Assembly (NCBI GenBank): GCA_000482145.1
Contig: AUXH01000211.1
Location: 1 to 27,919 of the forward strand
DNA from: Strigomonas culicis
Taxonomy: Eukaryota > Euglenozoa > Kinetoplastea > Trypanosomatida > Trypanosomatidae
Direction: 5' to 3'
DNA: 27,919 bases
Part shown: positions 1 through 9,973 of the stretch, piece after piece
Position numbering within the stretch: position 1 is the first letter of the stretch
Layout of the letters: the number at the start of each line of letters is the position of its first letter
Program-made: the position numbers and the translations under genes
The notes under the pieces: model-generated
What the model was told of the DNA's origin: nothing
Database searches by the model: none
The model's input: only the letters and a program-made list of their open reading frames with translations

Positions 1-2702
1 CCCAAGAGGCTGTTGCGCCGCGACGCGCCGGCGCTCCTGGGCTCGGCGGCAGCCTCCGCCTCCGCCGCGGCGGCGCCGCCGCGGGCCTCGCTGGGGCTCG
101 CGCGGGTGGCGGCCGCGCGAGGGAGGCTGCCGAGGCTCTGGTTGTGGCTGCGCGGGCCGCTCGGCGACGGCTGGCTGCTGTGCGTGCCGACCGTCCGCGC
201 GGAGGCCGAGGGCTCGCTCGCGACGCGGAGCGGGTCGAGGTTGATGGACGACCGCCGCGGCCGGCCGTGGGTCGCGGTGAGGAAGCTCGTGTGGGGGGAG
301 ACCGGCGCCGCCGGCTGCGGCGGCGGCAGGGCCGGGACGTCTGGCTTCGCCTTGTGCTGCTGCGGCGTCGGCGGCTTGCTGCCGAGCGCCACGATGTGCC
401 CTGAGTGCCCGAGCGGCATCACGGGGCCCAGGGAGTTGATACTCGGATTGCTCCCATTTGTGTTGACTGGCAGGGGGTGGCTGTTACTATTGTTATTATT
501 ACTACTACTGTTGTGGCTCTTGTGGCTGTTGGGCGGCGTGCCGTCGGTGGTCTGGACGACGCTGACCAGCACCGGGGAGGGGCACTGCGACATGCTCGTC
601 TGCGGCGCCAGGATGCCCTCCGCCGGCTGCAGCTTCCCGCTCTCCAGCTTCTGGTGCCGCCGCGCCTCCCGGCGCTCGGCGCGCGCCTGGTCGGCGGCGG
701 TGGGCGCGCCGGCCCCGGGCCCGGCCAGGTCCTCGCGCGACTGCGACGCGACGGAGATGCGCACGTCGGCTGGGATGGTCACCAGCTTCCCCTTCTCCGG
801 CTCGGCCGCCGGCGGCGGGCTGTCGCAGCGATGCGGGCCATCCGGCTTCGCGCCGCCCTGTACCTCATTCTGCCCATTCGTATTGTTATTGTTGCTGCTA
901 CTGCTGTTCATGGAGGCTCGGGTGAGGCCCGGTGGCTGAAAGCCCTTGGGGGCGTGGGGGGCGTCCGACGCGCTGCCGCGTGCGACGAAGGAGGACTGCG
1001 AGCGGTTATTCTCGTGGTCGCTCAGCAGCTGGTGGATCGAGCGCTCGCTGTTGAAGCGCTCCAAAAGGTCCCGCACACTCGAGGTCTGGCTGTACTCCAC
1101 CGTGTACTCGTGTTTCTGCTTCTTCCGCGCCTCCTTCTGCGGCCGGGCGGCGCTCGCGGCGCGCTCCGGGCGCGCCGATGGGGCCGTGGTGACGACCGGG
1201 TTTGTCTTGCGCCTCGGGTGGACGTTGCTCGGGGGGCAGGACTCGAAGTGGATGTCGCTCTTCTCGAGGGCCTGCATCAGCGTCGCGGCCGCGCGGCTGA
1301 TCATGCTGTTCTCGTTGCGGCGCGAGTGGTTGTTGCCGTCAGGGCTGACCGCGTTCGAGCGGTTCTCCGGGTGCGCGGGGGACTGGACGTCGTTCGGGTC
1401 CAGCACCGGAATCGAGAGGGCCGTGTAGGGCTTCTGGTCCGCCTCCTCCTTCTCGTTGTTGCGCGAACTGCTGCCGTTGTGGATGCTGCCGCTGGTGCTC
1501 GGGCGGCGCTGCTTCTGTACGGCCGGTGACTTGCGCACATCCGCGGAGGCGACGCGGTGCTTCTTCCGCCGGCCGTGCGCGTGGTTCTGCGGCGCGCCGT
1601 CGTCGCCGAAGACTTTGCTAATGTTCTCCTCCGTCATGAGCGAAATGCTTGCGAGCTCATACTCCGCGGTGCTCCACAGCTTGCTGCCGTCCTGGCTCGC
1701 GGCCACGTCCTTGCCGGTCTGCCCGGACTCCTCGACCCGCCGGCGGGCGCTGGGAATCCGGGGCTGCGAGCTGGCGGGCCGCGAAGCCCCCTCCCTGGAG
1801 CGGTTGCTTCGATCACATGTATCGTTGTTGCTACAGGTGCCGTTCGCGTTGTTGCGGACCGCACTGGTGCTGGGGCTACCCTGGGTGGTGATGGGCATAA
1901 ACGTGGTCAGCGGCTTCGCGAATGGGTTCTCGTTACCGCCTGCTCTGCCATTCGGCGCCAGATCCGGCTCCATCGACGAAACCGTCGTTTGGGTGCACGC
2001 GTTGCCATTGTTGTTGTTCGTACTACCGCTCGTGACCGTGCGCCGCTGCGGGCCGCGCTCAATCGTGTTGCGACTCGTCACGGTGGGTCCATCCGTTTCC
2101 TCGTTCGTGGGGCTCTGCGCCACCGCCGGCCTCTGAGTAGCTGGAGCATCGGTCGGGGACTGTGGTCGCTTCCGCGCGCTGGCACCCCGTGCGCGCGGGA
2201 CGCTCCGCTCTTCCTTCTCCTTCGCGTGTCCCTTCCCGTGCGCGCCGCCGATGTCCACGATGTGCACCTCCTCCCCCGCGTCCGTGCGCGGGTCCGCGGC
2301 AGCGGTGGCGGCCGCATTCGGACTCGTCATGCTCACCGTATTGCTATGCTTTGTGCTCTGGGTGCGGCTCCGGGGTGGGGACGCGGTGAGACTGTCCTTT
2401 CCAAGGTCCCCGTCGTTCAGATAGGGCACCTTGGCTTTGCGCACCGGCGCCGCCTCAGCACCCCCCTGCGTGTTGCTGCTGCCGTTGAGGGTATCCGGTG
2501 TGCCTTTGGCAGCCAGGGTGCGCGCCGGCGATGGCGACCCCGCCCGCGAGGAGGCGGCGCTGCCCTTCGCAGCGGGCTGGCCGACGCGGTGGCTCGTCTT
2601 GGGCGCCGGCTGGCGCGACTTTCTGCTCCGCTCTGCGTTGTTCGTGGTCGCACTGCTATTCGCGTCGCTCGTGTTGCCGATGTGTGCAACAGCAGTCGAC
2701 AT
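1..2702 (-). CDS. Large low-complexity disordered protein, N-terminal 900 codons (partial, runs off left edge)
   Basis: I see one uninterrupted minus-strand frame from an ATG at 2702 down to base 1 (900 codons plus 2 nt), ending only at the window edge. The product starts MSTAVAHIGNTSDANSS and is rich in Ser, Pro, Ala, Asn, Arg and Glu throughout. It has Asn or Ser/Asn runs near residues 227-235, 598-612 and 726-741. A basic patch GRRKKHR at about 376-382 could be a nuclear localisation signal. The only stretch that looks ordered is about 530-565 (HEYTVEYSQTSSVRDLLERF onward), with a hydrophobic heptad-like pattern. The last 130 visible residues are Ala/Pro/Arg-rich. There is no signal peptide, membrane segment or recognised domain; a folded domain may lie beyond the edge. 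In transcription order it follows the small-gene array. Long plus-strand ORFs over the same bases are GC-rich shadows. I am sure of the frame and unsure of function. Confidence 0.85.
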   Translation of the reverse strand, partial: MSTAVAHIGNTSDANSSATTNNAERSRKSRQPAPKTSHRVGQPAAKGSAASSRAGSPSPARTLAAKGTPDTLNGSSNTQGGAEAAPVRKAKVPYLNDGDLGKDSLTASPPRSRTQSTKHSNTVSMTSPNAAATAAADPRTDAGEEVHIVDIGGAHGKGHAKEKEERSVPRARGASARKRPQSPTDAPATQRPAVAQSPTNEETDGPTVTSRNTIERGPQRRTVTSGSTNNNNGNACTQTTVSSMEPDLAPNGRAGGNENPFAKPLTTFMPITTQGSPSTSAVRNNANGTCSNNDTCDRSNRSREGASRPASSQPRIPSARRRVEESGQTGKDVAASQDGSKLWSTAEYELASISLMTEENISKVFGDDGAPQNHAHGRRKKHRVASADVRKSPAVQKQRRPSTSGSIHNGSSSRNNEKEEADQKPYTALSIPVLDPNDVQSPAHPENRSNAVSPDGNNHSRRNENSMISRAAATLMQALEKSDIHFESCPPSNVHPRRKTNPVVTTAPSARPERAASAARPQKEARKKQKHEYTVEYSQTSSVRDLLERFNSERSIHQLLSDHENNRSQSSFVARGSASDAPHAPKGFQPPGLTRASMNSSSSNNNNTNGQNEVQGGAKPDGPHRCDSPPPAAEPEKGKLVTIPADVRISVASQSREDLAGPGAGAPTAADQARAERREARRHQKLESGKLQPAEGILAPQTSMSQCPSPVLVSVVQTTDGTPPNSHKSHNSSSNNNNSNSHPLPVNTNGSNPSINSLGPVMPLGHSGHIVALGSKPPTPQQHKAKPDVPALPPPQPAAPVSPHTSFLTATHGRPRRSSINLDPLRVASEPSASARTVGTHSSQPSPSGPRSHNQSLGSLPRAAATRASPSEARGGAAAAEAEAAAEPRSAGASRRNSLL

Positions 2703-2709
2703 GGTTTTT

Positions 2710-2812
2710 CTGCGAGGGTCTCAAGTAATGCGTATGAACAATGCGGGGATAGAGGCAAGTACAAGTATCGGGTTCAAGAAAAAAAAAACAGTTATAAAAA
2801 AAAAGTGGCGAC
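2710..2812 (-). promoter_or_regulatory. Putative trans-splice acceptor region of the large gene
   Basis: On the minus strand two T-rich runs (about 2770-2812) are followed, with no AG in between, by the first AG at 2720-2721 and another at 2710-2711, just upstream of the ATG at 2702. Pyrimidine tract, AG, then a short leader is the pattern of kinetoplastid spliced-leader addition sites. The organism is inferred, so the site is inferred too. Confidence 0.4.
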
Positions 2813-3045
2813 CGTAGAGTATTGAGGGCAGTGAGGAGTTTTCGTTTAGAATAATCCTTTTAGATAAACGAGAGTAAATATATATAAAACGTACTAGTGA
2901 AAAGGGTTAAAAGCGTGATACGGTTAAATATGTCACGTCCTTTTGTTTTTATTTTTTAATGGTTTTAGCGTTTTAAGTTTTGAGTTTTTTTCCGCGACTG
3001 AAAGAATAAAGAGCTATATATATAAAGAAAAACAAAGAACTATGG

Positions 3046-3063
3046 ATATATATATATATATAT
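3046..3063. repeat. (AT)9 microsatellite
   Basis: Nine perfect AT dinucleotides lie in the spacer upstream of the large gene, next to other shorter AT runs. No function is visible. Confidence 0.9.
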
Positions 3064-4104
3064 GATGCTCACTTGCATTAAGAAGATAAGAAGGAGAGTA
3101 ATGTAAAGGAAAGATGTAGGACCGGTACATTTATGAGGGAGCTTTTAGGGCAAAGAGGCACATTGTTTCCCCATGTCTCCAATGGCGCTTGTACAGCGTC
3201 CTGCTGAGTACACTACTGTCCTCCCACATATTCAAACCTTCTAGACTGTTGCTTTTCATGCATCCTTAATGTGAGGATGTATGTAAAGAATGAAGAATAA
3301 ATAAAAGAAACTGCCTTCTCATTATACATTCCATTTTTTTTTCCATTAATACAATTAGGGGTTTGTTCTCCTCTTTGAGAAGAAAAACACGCCATTCATT
3401 TAAAAAGAAAGCTTGATTTCGTACTTAGTGGTGCACGCTGAAAAGAAAAAAAAACAGCTTTTAGGAAAAAATAGTATAACTAAAAAAAAAATCAATTTAA
3501 CTCACGCACACACGCACGAAAAAAAAAAGAATAGCTATATCTGTTGCAAAGGACTTGGATCCACAGTTACTTTCACAATATAACTAAACTGGTCACTTTT
3601 ACAACCATCACAGTCATTTTTTATATATACTAAAAGGAAAAGAAAAAAAAACATGTGAGTGAATTAAACCAGTACAAACCGTGCGTTTTAAATATAAAGA
3701 AAAAAATAGCAAGTAACGTTTCTAGAAACAAGTGAAAATATTGTTCTTGATTCTTCTGTTCCTCTGTTGGGAGGTCCTTTCAAGAGCAACTAAAACAAAA
3801 CAGGAAAAACGATAGAAACATTTATGTAAACACAAGAAAGCAAGAAAAAGGAGTACCTGAAAGATACTAAACGAATGACACAAAAGAAAACACAATTACT
3901 CTTTCTTGAAGTGGTATTACACGAAGGAGTAATGAATGTATTATATTTGTATGATCTTCTTATCATTATTATATGTGTTACTGCAGAAACAGTACTTTAT
4001 AGTGAATAAAAAAATATATCATTTGTAGTCACAAAGAAAAGAAATGTTAAAAAAAAACAGACATCGATATCAACAATATGCGTTTTGAAAAGCCCCTACA
4101 GTGA

Positions 4105-4125
4105 AACAACAACAACAACAACAAC
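4105..4125. repeat. (AAC)7 trinucleotide tract
   Basis: Seven perfect AAC units lie in the spacer. The neighbouring bases (4130-4205) are less A-rich than the surroundings and fall about where a family A gene would be expected from the orphan flank, but no family A motif can be read there. Confidence 0.85.
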
Positions 4126-4539
4126 ATCTTTGTGTGTGTGGAAACCAATAGAGGGTAGCACTTCTATGCCCCGCAGTACTGCTTTACAAATCCTAAGAGT
4201 AGTGAATAATAATAAAAAACTTAGTGAAATGATCTAAATGAAAAGAATTGATACACGCTTTTTGTTTTGATAAAGAAATACTATTATAGAAATAAAAACC
4301 AAATGCGCACTTTGAAAAAAACTGGAAATACCCACCAAAAACTCAATCCACAAAAGTTCAATAAAACAGAAAAGGAGAAACAAAAACGAATCTGAAAAAT
4401 GTAAACTAGAAACAAGGAAGTTAAAGTAGTAATAATAAAATAGTGTGGGAAAAGGGAAAAGCAAAACAAATATAAATTAGAAATATAAAATACCTTTTTT
4501 TATATAACAGGTCGTGTTATATCATACAATTAGGAGAGG

Positions 4540-4760
4540 AAACGTTTTTCACTGTAGGTAAAGGCTATACGGAGAGAGATGAGAAAGTGAGAGGTGAAGA
4601 ACGGTAGAATAACGGAAGGTTACTATCACCCATTGCAAAGCTGCTGAGTAATAAAGAGCACAGATGGTGTACGACCTTCAACTAAAATCCGTGGTCAGAT
4701 ATATAGACTTCCTATCAGTGTCCACTTAATAGATCTAAAAAACAAAAACGAAATAGTATT
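4540..4760 (-). repeat. Orphan copy of the family A upstream flank
   Basis: This segment resembles DNA found upstream of family A genes but has no gene beside it. It shares GGTAAAGGCTATA and AGAGGTGAAG with 10293-10350 (upstream of A3). It also shares the pattern TTGCA(A/G)AG(C/T)T(G/A)CTGAGT (4634-4651) with about 6822-6839 (upstream of A1). In A1 that pattern sits about 450 nt upstream of the ATG, so a lost gene copy would start near 4190. I infer the remnant of an additional A locus. Confidence 0.5.
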
Positions 4761-5872
4761 TGCCTTTGCACTATTTATGTTTCTTTAATTCGCAGAGTTT
4801 ATTTCTCATGTTTAGAAGAGCTTGAAGGGTGAAGTTCACTTGAAAAAAAAGGTACTTCATAATATAACAACTATTACATACATTGAGTGAAAAAAAAGAA
4901 ATAATCATTTAGAACACCAAAAAGAGCTTTGCCTCTCAAACAAAGGAAGAACGAATGCACATAGAGTGTTAAAACTAGTCATGAAAACCCCTTGTCTAAT
5001 AGATCAAACTTGACAACATTTTAAATGAAGTACACGCATGACAAGATGACACTCTATATACACAGTAATAAAAAAGCGGAAGAGATCTGATGTAAAAAAG
5101 AAATACAAAACAGAGAGGCCTTTACGTAAATACTCTCATGTGGTTCTTTTCTTGTGTCTCGTTCGATTCTTTTTTTGTCTGTGCTTTTGTGCATCTGATC
5201 CAAGAAAGTGTATACGTGCAAAAACGTTTCAGTGTTCAAAACAGATGTTTGGCAAAGTAGAGAGAGAAGGAAACAAAACAATTCCCTCTATGCAAATTGT
5301 TTTACTCGCTGTTGTTTTCGGTTAATCTTCTCAATCATTTTAGCGATGAAAAATGAAAGTTAGAAAAGCAAAAGAGAATACATACGTTCAACAAAAAAGT
5401 GTAAATGCTACACGCGAGAAGTAAAAGAAGGAGATTAAACTAATGTGACCTGATAGGGGCGGAAACACTCAATAGTTCCTTTATACATGAGTGAAAAATA
5501 ATGAACTATACAAGCTTTCTTATCCCCTCAGTTTATACATTCCCTACTAAACACGCCGCTACCTATAGGTCATCTGATAACTATATACACACACAAAAAA
5601 AAGAAATGAACGAACTAAAGAACAAGAGCAATAATTGGATTTCAGTATCACTAGTAGTTAATACTAATATCGATTCATAAAAAAAAAAAGAACATATTAA
5701 TCCGTCGGTATAAGACACAAAGACGAAAGGTTAATTTGAAGCTTGTGTGTACACTGAGGACGACAGAATAAAAAAAAATATAAGATCAATTGAATTGAAG
5801 TATTTCTTGTGTGCCATTTACATCACATTATGTTTAAATAAGCATTATCTGTTGTTAGGCGCAAGGACCTGG

Positions 5873-6376
5873 TCACCGCCCGCCATGTCCAAAGACGTAA
5901 AGATAACAGGACTCACTCGCCTCGTGCATCTCCTTCAGCGACACCACAATAGGGTCTGCCTTACACGCGACCTCCTCCGTCTCGTGCGGATTTATAAAGT
6001 GGTACATCGCTCGATTCTTGTGCACCGAGTCCTGGTTAGCATCCTGTGCCATCGTGTTGGGTGCAGCGGGCGGTCTGGCAAACACCGGCGGCAGGCGGAG
6101 GGTGGCTGCCGCCACCTGCTGGCTGAAGGCGTCCACCTCTTGGGAGAGGATATGGCGGTGCTGCGCCTCTATGGCGGTGTACTGCGCCTCGTTGTAAAAG
6201 GAGGAGATGGAGATGCTCTTGGAGAGCACTTCGTTCTCTCCATTCTCGCTCATGTTGGAGGTCATGGTCGCACACAGGTGGATGTCCGGCTGCTGCTGCT
6301 GTGCATCAGCGTTCTTGGCGTCCACCGGTTCGAAGGTGCACGAGGAGAACTGCACACAGGAGAGGGAACAGTTCAT
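5873..6376 (-). CDS. Family A small acidic protein A1 (167 aa), unknown function
   Basis: Intact frame from ATG 6376 to TGA at 5873. I do not recognise the protein. It has no signal peptide or membrane segment and should be soluble. Visible parts in order: a Ser/Cys-rich N-terminus (MNCSLSCVQFSSCTF); a Gln run followed by PDI at 26-32; an acidic Ser-rich stretch; the core helix at 61-87 with the pattern NEAQYTAIEAQHRHI then E...FSQQ; a Pro/Ala linker; an SVH motif at 117-119; and a C-terminal block DPIVVSLKE (141-149) ending in CYLYVFG. It is the last member of the tandem array in transcription order. The start is fixed by alignment with A3 and A4, which begin M(N/D)C. The 3' neighbour is a long spacer. 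The frame is well supported by conserved paralogs; function is unknown. Confidence 0.85.
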   Translation of the reverse strand: MNCSLSCVQFSSCTFEPVDAKNADAQQQQPDIHLCATMTSNMSENGENEVLSKSISISSFYNEAQYTAIEAQHRHILSQEVDAFSQQVAAATLRLPPVFARPPAAPNTMAQDANQDSVHKNRAMYHFINPHETEEVACKADPIVVSLKEMHEASESCYLYVFGHGGR

Positions 6377-7254
6377 TTTTTTTTCCGATTGAAATTATAT
6401 GAGGAACAATTCAAGAGGAACGAAAAGCGTAAATGAAACAGAAAAACAAAGATCGATACAGAATTGGATGAATTGATACCTACACTTCAGTTTACGTTCG
6501 TGCTGATGAAACAAAAAGTATTCAAAAAGAAAAGCTATGCGAACAAAAAATACGATACCAAAATGAAAAAAAAAGAAGAAAGAAAAGACGAATAAACAAA
6601 TATAAGTATAAATGAAAATAAGAAAAAAAGAATGAAAAGAGGTGATGGAGGTGTAAAATGATAATAAAAAGAAGTGCCTTTCTAAAAACACTGAGACTGG
6701 TGTATCATACAGCGAGTAAGGAAAACGTATAGTTAGCGAAGGCAGGAGCTATGAGAAGAAGGAGGAGGGAGTGGGCGTTAGACATATGAATCGGCATCTA
6801 AGACAGAAGCATAGCTACACTATTGCAGAGTTACTGAGTTGAAGAAGTATATAAGAGTGGGGAATTATTGGCAGAAGCTGTGGATAACATATAACAAAAT
6901 AAATTTGCTATGCATATTACCTCTCATCCATATGCACCTCTCGAAATGCATTACCTACATAGAGATAAATGAGAGAAAACGAAAAGATAAAACAAGAACT
7001 ATTACAAGATTGGGCTCGCAAGTATATAAAAAGGCGATTTAAACAAGATGCTTGACTCATCGGTACACGACTCGAAAACACAACGGAATGCATATACATT
7101 GTAGAAAGACGAATGTAATAAAAAAAAGGTAAACCTACATGTAGAAAAACAATACTAACTTGTTACATTTTACCTTTGTCCTTCAGTATGCAAGTTGCTG
7201 TTCCTTACACTCCACCAACTGTTGTCATGTCGGTAGACAGCGAAAAAAGAAATG
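6377..7254. other. Spacer between A1 and A2
   Basis: A/T-rich non-coding sequence. It carries the A1 upstream flank (about 6700-6840), which matches the orphan flank at 4540-4760. This spacer is about 0.9 kb, against roughly 1.7-1.8 kb between other A genes, so part of the usual unit appears to be missing here. I see no gene. Confidence 0.6.
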
Positions 7255-7761
7255 TCAATGCTGTACGTGTTCAAAGACGTAGAAGTAACACAAGTCACGC
7301 GTCTCCTGCATCTCCTTCAGTGACACCACAATAGAGTCTGCCGTACCCTCTATCTCCTCCAGCAAGTGCATGTAATCAGAGTGCTTTACTACCTCTTTCT
7401 TATCCACCATGTCTTGTTCATCTTTCTGCGTCTTCGTAGTGCGGGAGGTGGAGAGCCCTGGGAAAATCGTTGGCACGCTGAGGTATTCTCTCCGCTCCTG
7501 CTGGCTGAGGGTGCCGGACTCCGTAGAGATGATGTGGCAGTGGTGTGCGTCAAGGACACTTTACTGTGCCTCATCAAAGGAGGGGAAAGAGATGGAGACC
7601 ATCCGGCACACTCCTTCGCGCCCCACGTTCCCGCTCCCATACGAGGTGAGGCTGGTACACATGTAGATGTCCGGCTGCTGCTGCAGTACCTCCACATGCT
7701 TCACGTCCATCACACCCAAAGTGCATGGTGGCAAGTTCACCGAAGCAAGGGAACAATCTAT
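7255..7761 (-). pseudogene. Family A pseudogene A2: lost start codon and internal stop
   Basis: A full-length family A copy can be read in one frame of 169 codons (7761 to TGA at 7255) with no indel, but two lesions break it. The position matching the family start ATG is ATA (7759-7761). Codon 67, which is Tyr in the core helix of A1 and A4 (EAQY), is TAA at 7561-7563. Family landmarks remain on both sides: DCSLASVNLPPCT at the N-terminus, QQQPDI, DEAQ before the stop, AHHCHIIS after it, and SIVVSLKEMQE then CYFYVFEH at the C-terminus. The second half is open as a 73-codon frame with a GTG, not an ATG. Gene decay is the simplest reading; the good preservation elsewhere suggests it is recent. 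Recoding of TAA as Tyr would not explain the missing ATG. Confidence 0.85.
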
Positions 7762-9493
7762 CGCTTTAGTTTCAGAGGCCGAATTAAAGCGTTTATACTC
7801 GTGGAGGAATTAAATACAACGGAATGCAAAACCAGAAAAAATAGTACTATCAACGCCTTATTTTTTGGTGAGACAAATGTGTTAAACAAAAAGGAGAGTA
7901 AGGAAAATAAAAAAGATACGTTAATCTAAAGTAATAAAAAGATGAGTGCGATACAACAACAACAAAAAAAAAAAACACTTAACAATAAAAAAAAAACTAA
8001 TAAACTATATAAAACATGGTATATCTTAAGTAAAAAAGTGTATGGAGAGAGAAAAAAAAGTAGGAGGTAGAAATATGAAGCACGATATATAAAAAAAGCC
8101 TCTTCAGTGCACCAATACATAGTAGCAGAACGTATACAAAATGTGAAACTAGTAGATGAACCCTTGTTTAATTTGAATATACATGTATATATATAAATGT
8201 ATAGATTTACTATAATTATAACTCCTCGTTCATTATGTATGTTGGCTGTTTGCATACGCAGGTTGACATTTTTGTTTTACTAAACAGAGATGTCTGAAAA
8301 GAAAGAAAGAAAGAAACAGATGTACGTGATGTTTTCTACTTTTTTCTCTCCTTTTCCGTTACGTTCATTAAGTTTTTTTTTTTTTTTGAGAGGGGGGGGG
8401 TATCTTTCATTACAAAAAAAAAAACATCTTCAAATTATACTATTTTTTCACTGCTTTTTAAAAGAAACTCAAACATGTCAAACAAACTAGAAAAGCTTAG
8501 CTTATACCACCAAAGAAAGATTTATTTTACAAAGTAAAAGAAAAAGAAAATATGTAAGTCAACAAATAATTCATATACTCTATTAAAAACAGCTAGTATT
8601 CCCCTTTTACAGTTATGTCACAGTAGCAAACCCGAAATAAATTCGATGTGTGACACGATTACACTTGGCACCGAGAGAGGAATAAAAGGACATGGAAGAG
8701 ACTTCAAACCAACAACAAAAAAAAACATAGAGGTCTGTATTATAATAATTCTACGTTACTTTGTCCTTGTATCTCTTCTTCATTCTTCTTTTCTCGTGTG
8801 TGTGTAAAAGAAAAGGTGTGTATGTGTGAGCCTTTTAGATGTAGAGAACAGATGTTTAACAAATGAGAAAAAAAAACTGTGAAGTAAGTACAGAAAAGCT
8901 CTCTTTATGTGTGATTTCTCTTCACTCCTTTTATTTGCCTTGTTAAATCATTCTCAGAATGAACTAAAAACGAAAGAAAAAAGGATTTTATACGTACCAC
9001 GAAGAGTTTAATTATAAACATGGGATAAGCAGATGGGGGGCCTAGAATTCGCAGCCTTTATGGACGCAACGCAAATCAGAAGTTCTTTAATCTATTACCA
9101 ATAAAATTTGAAGTAAAAGAGGTTCCTTCTGTAGTTTTACCAGTAGTAAACAACCCATTAACTATATGTAATGAAAAACAAAAACACTAGAAAACAAAAA
9201 GTTAAAAAAAAAACAGTAACTATGATCGGAGTTCAGGATCTTTAAATTGTACAACAATCTACTCATAGAAAAACGGAAAACAAATGTGCCGAAAAAAAAA
9301 GATTAGAGAAGTATACAACCCAGAAAACAAAGTTATACTCATGCTCTTGTGTATACTCCCAGGAAAAAAGAATGAAAAAAAAACTGTGTTTTAAAATTGT
9401 ATCTAAATTATTTTGTTGGTATTTCACTCTGAGTGTGAAAACTGTTTTGTTTACATGTCCATAGAAGGTGACAGAGGGAGTAACTCACCCCTT
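7762..9493. other. Spacer between A2 and A3
   Basis: A/T-rich non-coding DNA. The part near A2 (about 8090-8200) resembles the upstream flank of A3 (10380-10470). The part near 8780-9060 resembles the downstream flanks of A1 and A4, so these genes lie in tandem units with related flanks. A homopolymer knot at 8371-8400 holds a long T run followed by a G run, and an A run follows from 8414. I see no gene; the short ORFs are homopolymer translations. Confidence 0.6.
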
Positions 9494-9973
9494 TCAAAGT
9501 CCACAAATGTAAAGATAATACGAGCCGCTGGTCTCTTCCGTCTCCGCGAGCGACACGTCAACAGAGTAGGCCTCCCCGTCGGTCTCTTCCACCTCCCACG
9601 AGTTGTGGCAGAGCGGATTATCAGTATTTTGGTGTACCGAGTTGAGGATGTTGTTTCGCCTCAGCCTGGTGCTGGCGGCCGAGAGCCCTGCAAAGACGGG
9701 TGCCGCCTGCATCTGCTTGCTGAAGGTGTCCGCCTCATGCCAGATAATGTGACAGTGCTGTGCCTCCAGTGTGGTGTACTGCACCTCCTCGGAGGAGGAG
9801 CAGACGGAGACCATCTCCCACACTTCTTCCTTCTCGTCATTTTCGCTCTCATCGGAGGTGAGGGCGGCGCCCAAAGGGATGTCAGGCTGCGGCTGCGGTG
9901 CCCTGCGCTGCTTCACGACCATCGTGTTGAAGGCGCATTGTGGCAAATTGAGAAACGAGAGGGGGCAGTTCAT
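9494..9973 (-). CDS. Family A small acidic protein A3 (159 aa), unknown function
   Basis: Intact frame from ATG 9973 to TGA at 9494. An upstream TTG at 9994 extends the frame, but the ATG matches the family start (MNCPLS). Visible parts: Gln/Pro repeat QPQPDI at 27-32; acidic stretch SDESENDEKEE (40-50); core helix at 61-87 with pattern EEVQYTTLEAQHCHI then E...FSKQ; an NSVH motif at 111-114; and a C-terminal SVDVSLAETEE then YYLYICG ending. No signal peptide or membrane segment. It is the most diverged intact A copy (Glu-rich C-terminal linker, SLAETEE instead of SLKE), yet it keeps the motif order. Its coding block is GC-rich between A/T-rich spacers. Function unknown. Confidence 0.82.
   Translation of the reverse strand: MNCPLSFLNLPQCAFNTMVVKQRRAPQPQPDIPLGAALTSDESENDEKEEVWEMVSVCSSSEEVQYTTLEAQHCHIIWHEADTFSKQMQAAPVFAGLSAASTRLRRNNILNSVHQNTDNPLCHNSWEVEETDGEAYSVDVSLAETEETSGSYYLYICGL

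Larger units (their letters stand above)
2813..5872. other. Non-coding spacer, 3 kb
   Basis: This A/T-rich stretch is strongly A-biased on the plus strand. I see no convincing gene: the short ORFs here encode Phe/Lys/Ile-rich homopolymer translations. It holds an (AT)9 tract at 3046-3063 and an (AAC)7 tract at 4105-4125. A patch of more balanced composition at 3115-3250 has no recognisable coding content. It also holds the orphan family A flank annotated separately. From about 5130 to 5520 it carries blocks that resemble the segments downstream of A3 (8800-9060) and A4 (11040-11350), so it is the 3' flank of A1. Confidence 0.6.

Noticed and set aside
13..939. Long plus-strand ORFs in the GC-rich block (also 405-1529 and 1557-2825)
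   Set aside because: They translate to Arg/Ala/Leu/Val-rich runs, overlap one another, and are antisense to the continuous 900-codon minus-strand frame. They are shadows of GC-rich coding DNA.
5747..6436. Plus-strand ORFs over the A and B genes (also 7366-7929, 9413-10006, 11914-12366, 14203-14805, 16692-17237)
   Set aside because: Each is antisense to a family gene. The minus-strand frames show conserved ordered motifs between paralogs and a shared start; the plus frames extend into low-complexity spacer.
6395..6691. Phe/Leu/Tyr-rich minus-strand ORFs that look like membrane proteins (also 4234-4464, 7926-8255, 10265-10564, 25634-25918)
   Set aside because: The hydrophobicity comes from T-rich pyrimidine tracts on the minus strand in spacers. 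There is no conservation of frame between repeat units.
8371..8425. Homopolymer knot (T run, G run, A run) as a structured RNA or retroposon tail
   Set aside because: No target-site duplication or retroposon body is visible; this looks like spacer slippage or a sequencing-prone stretch.
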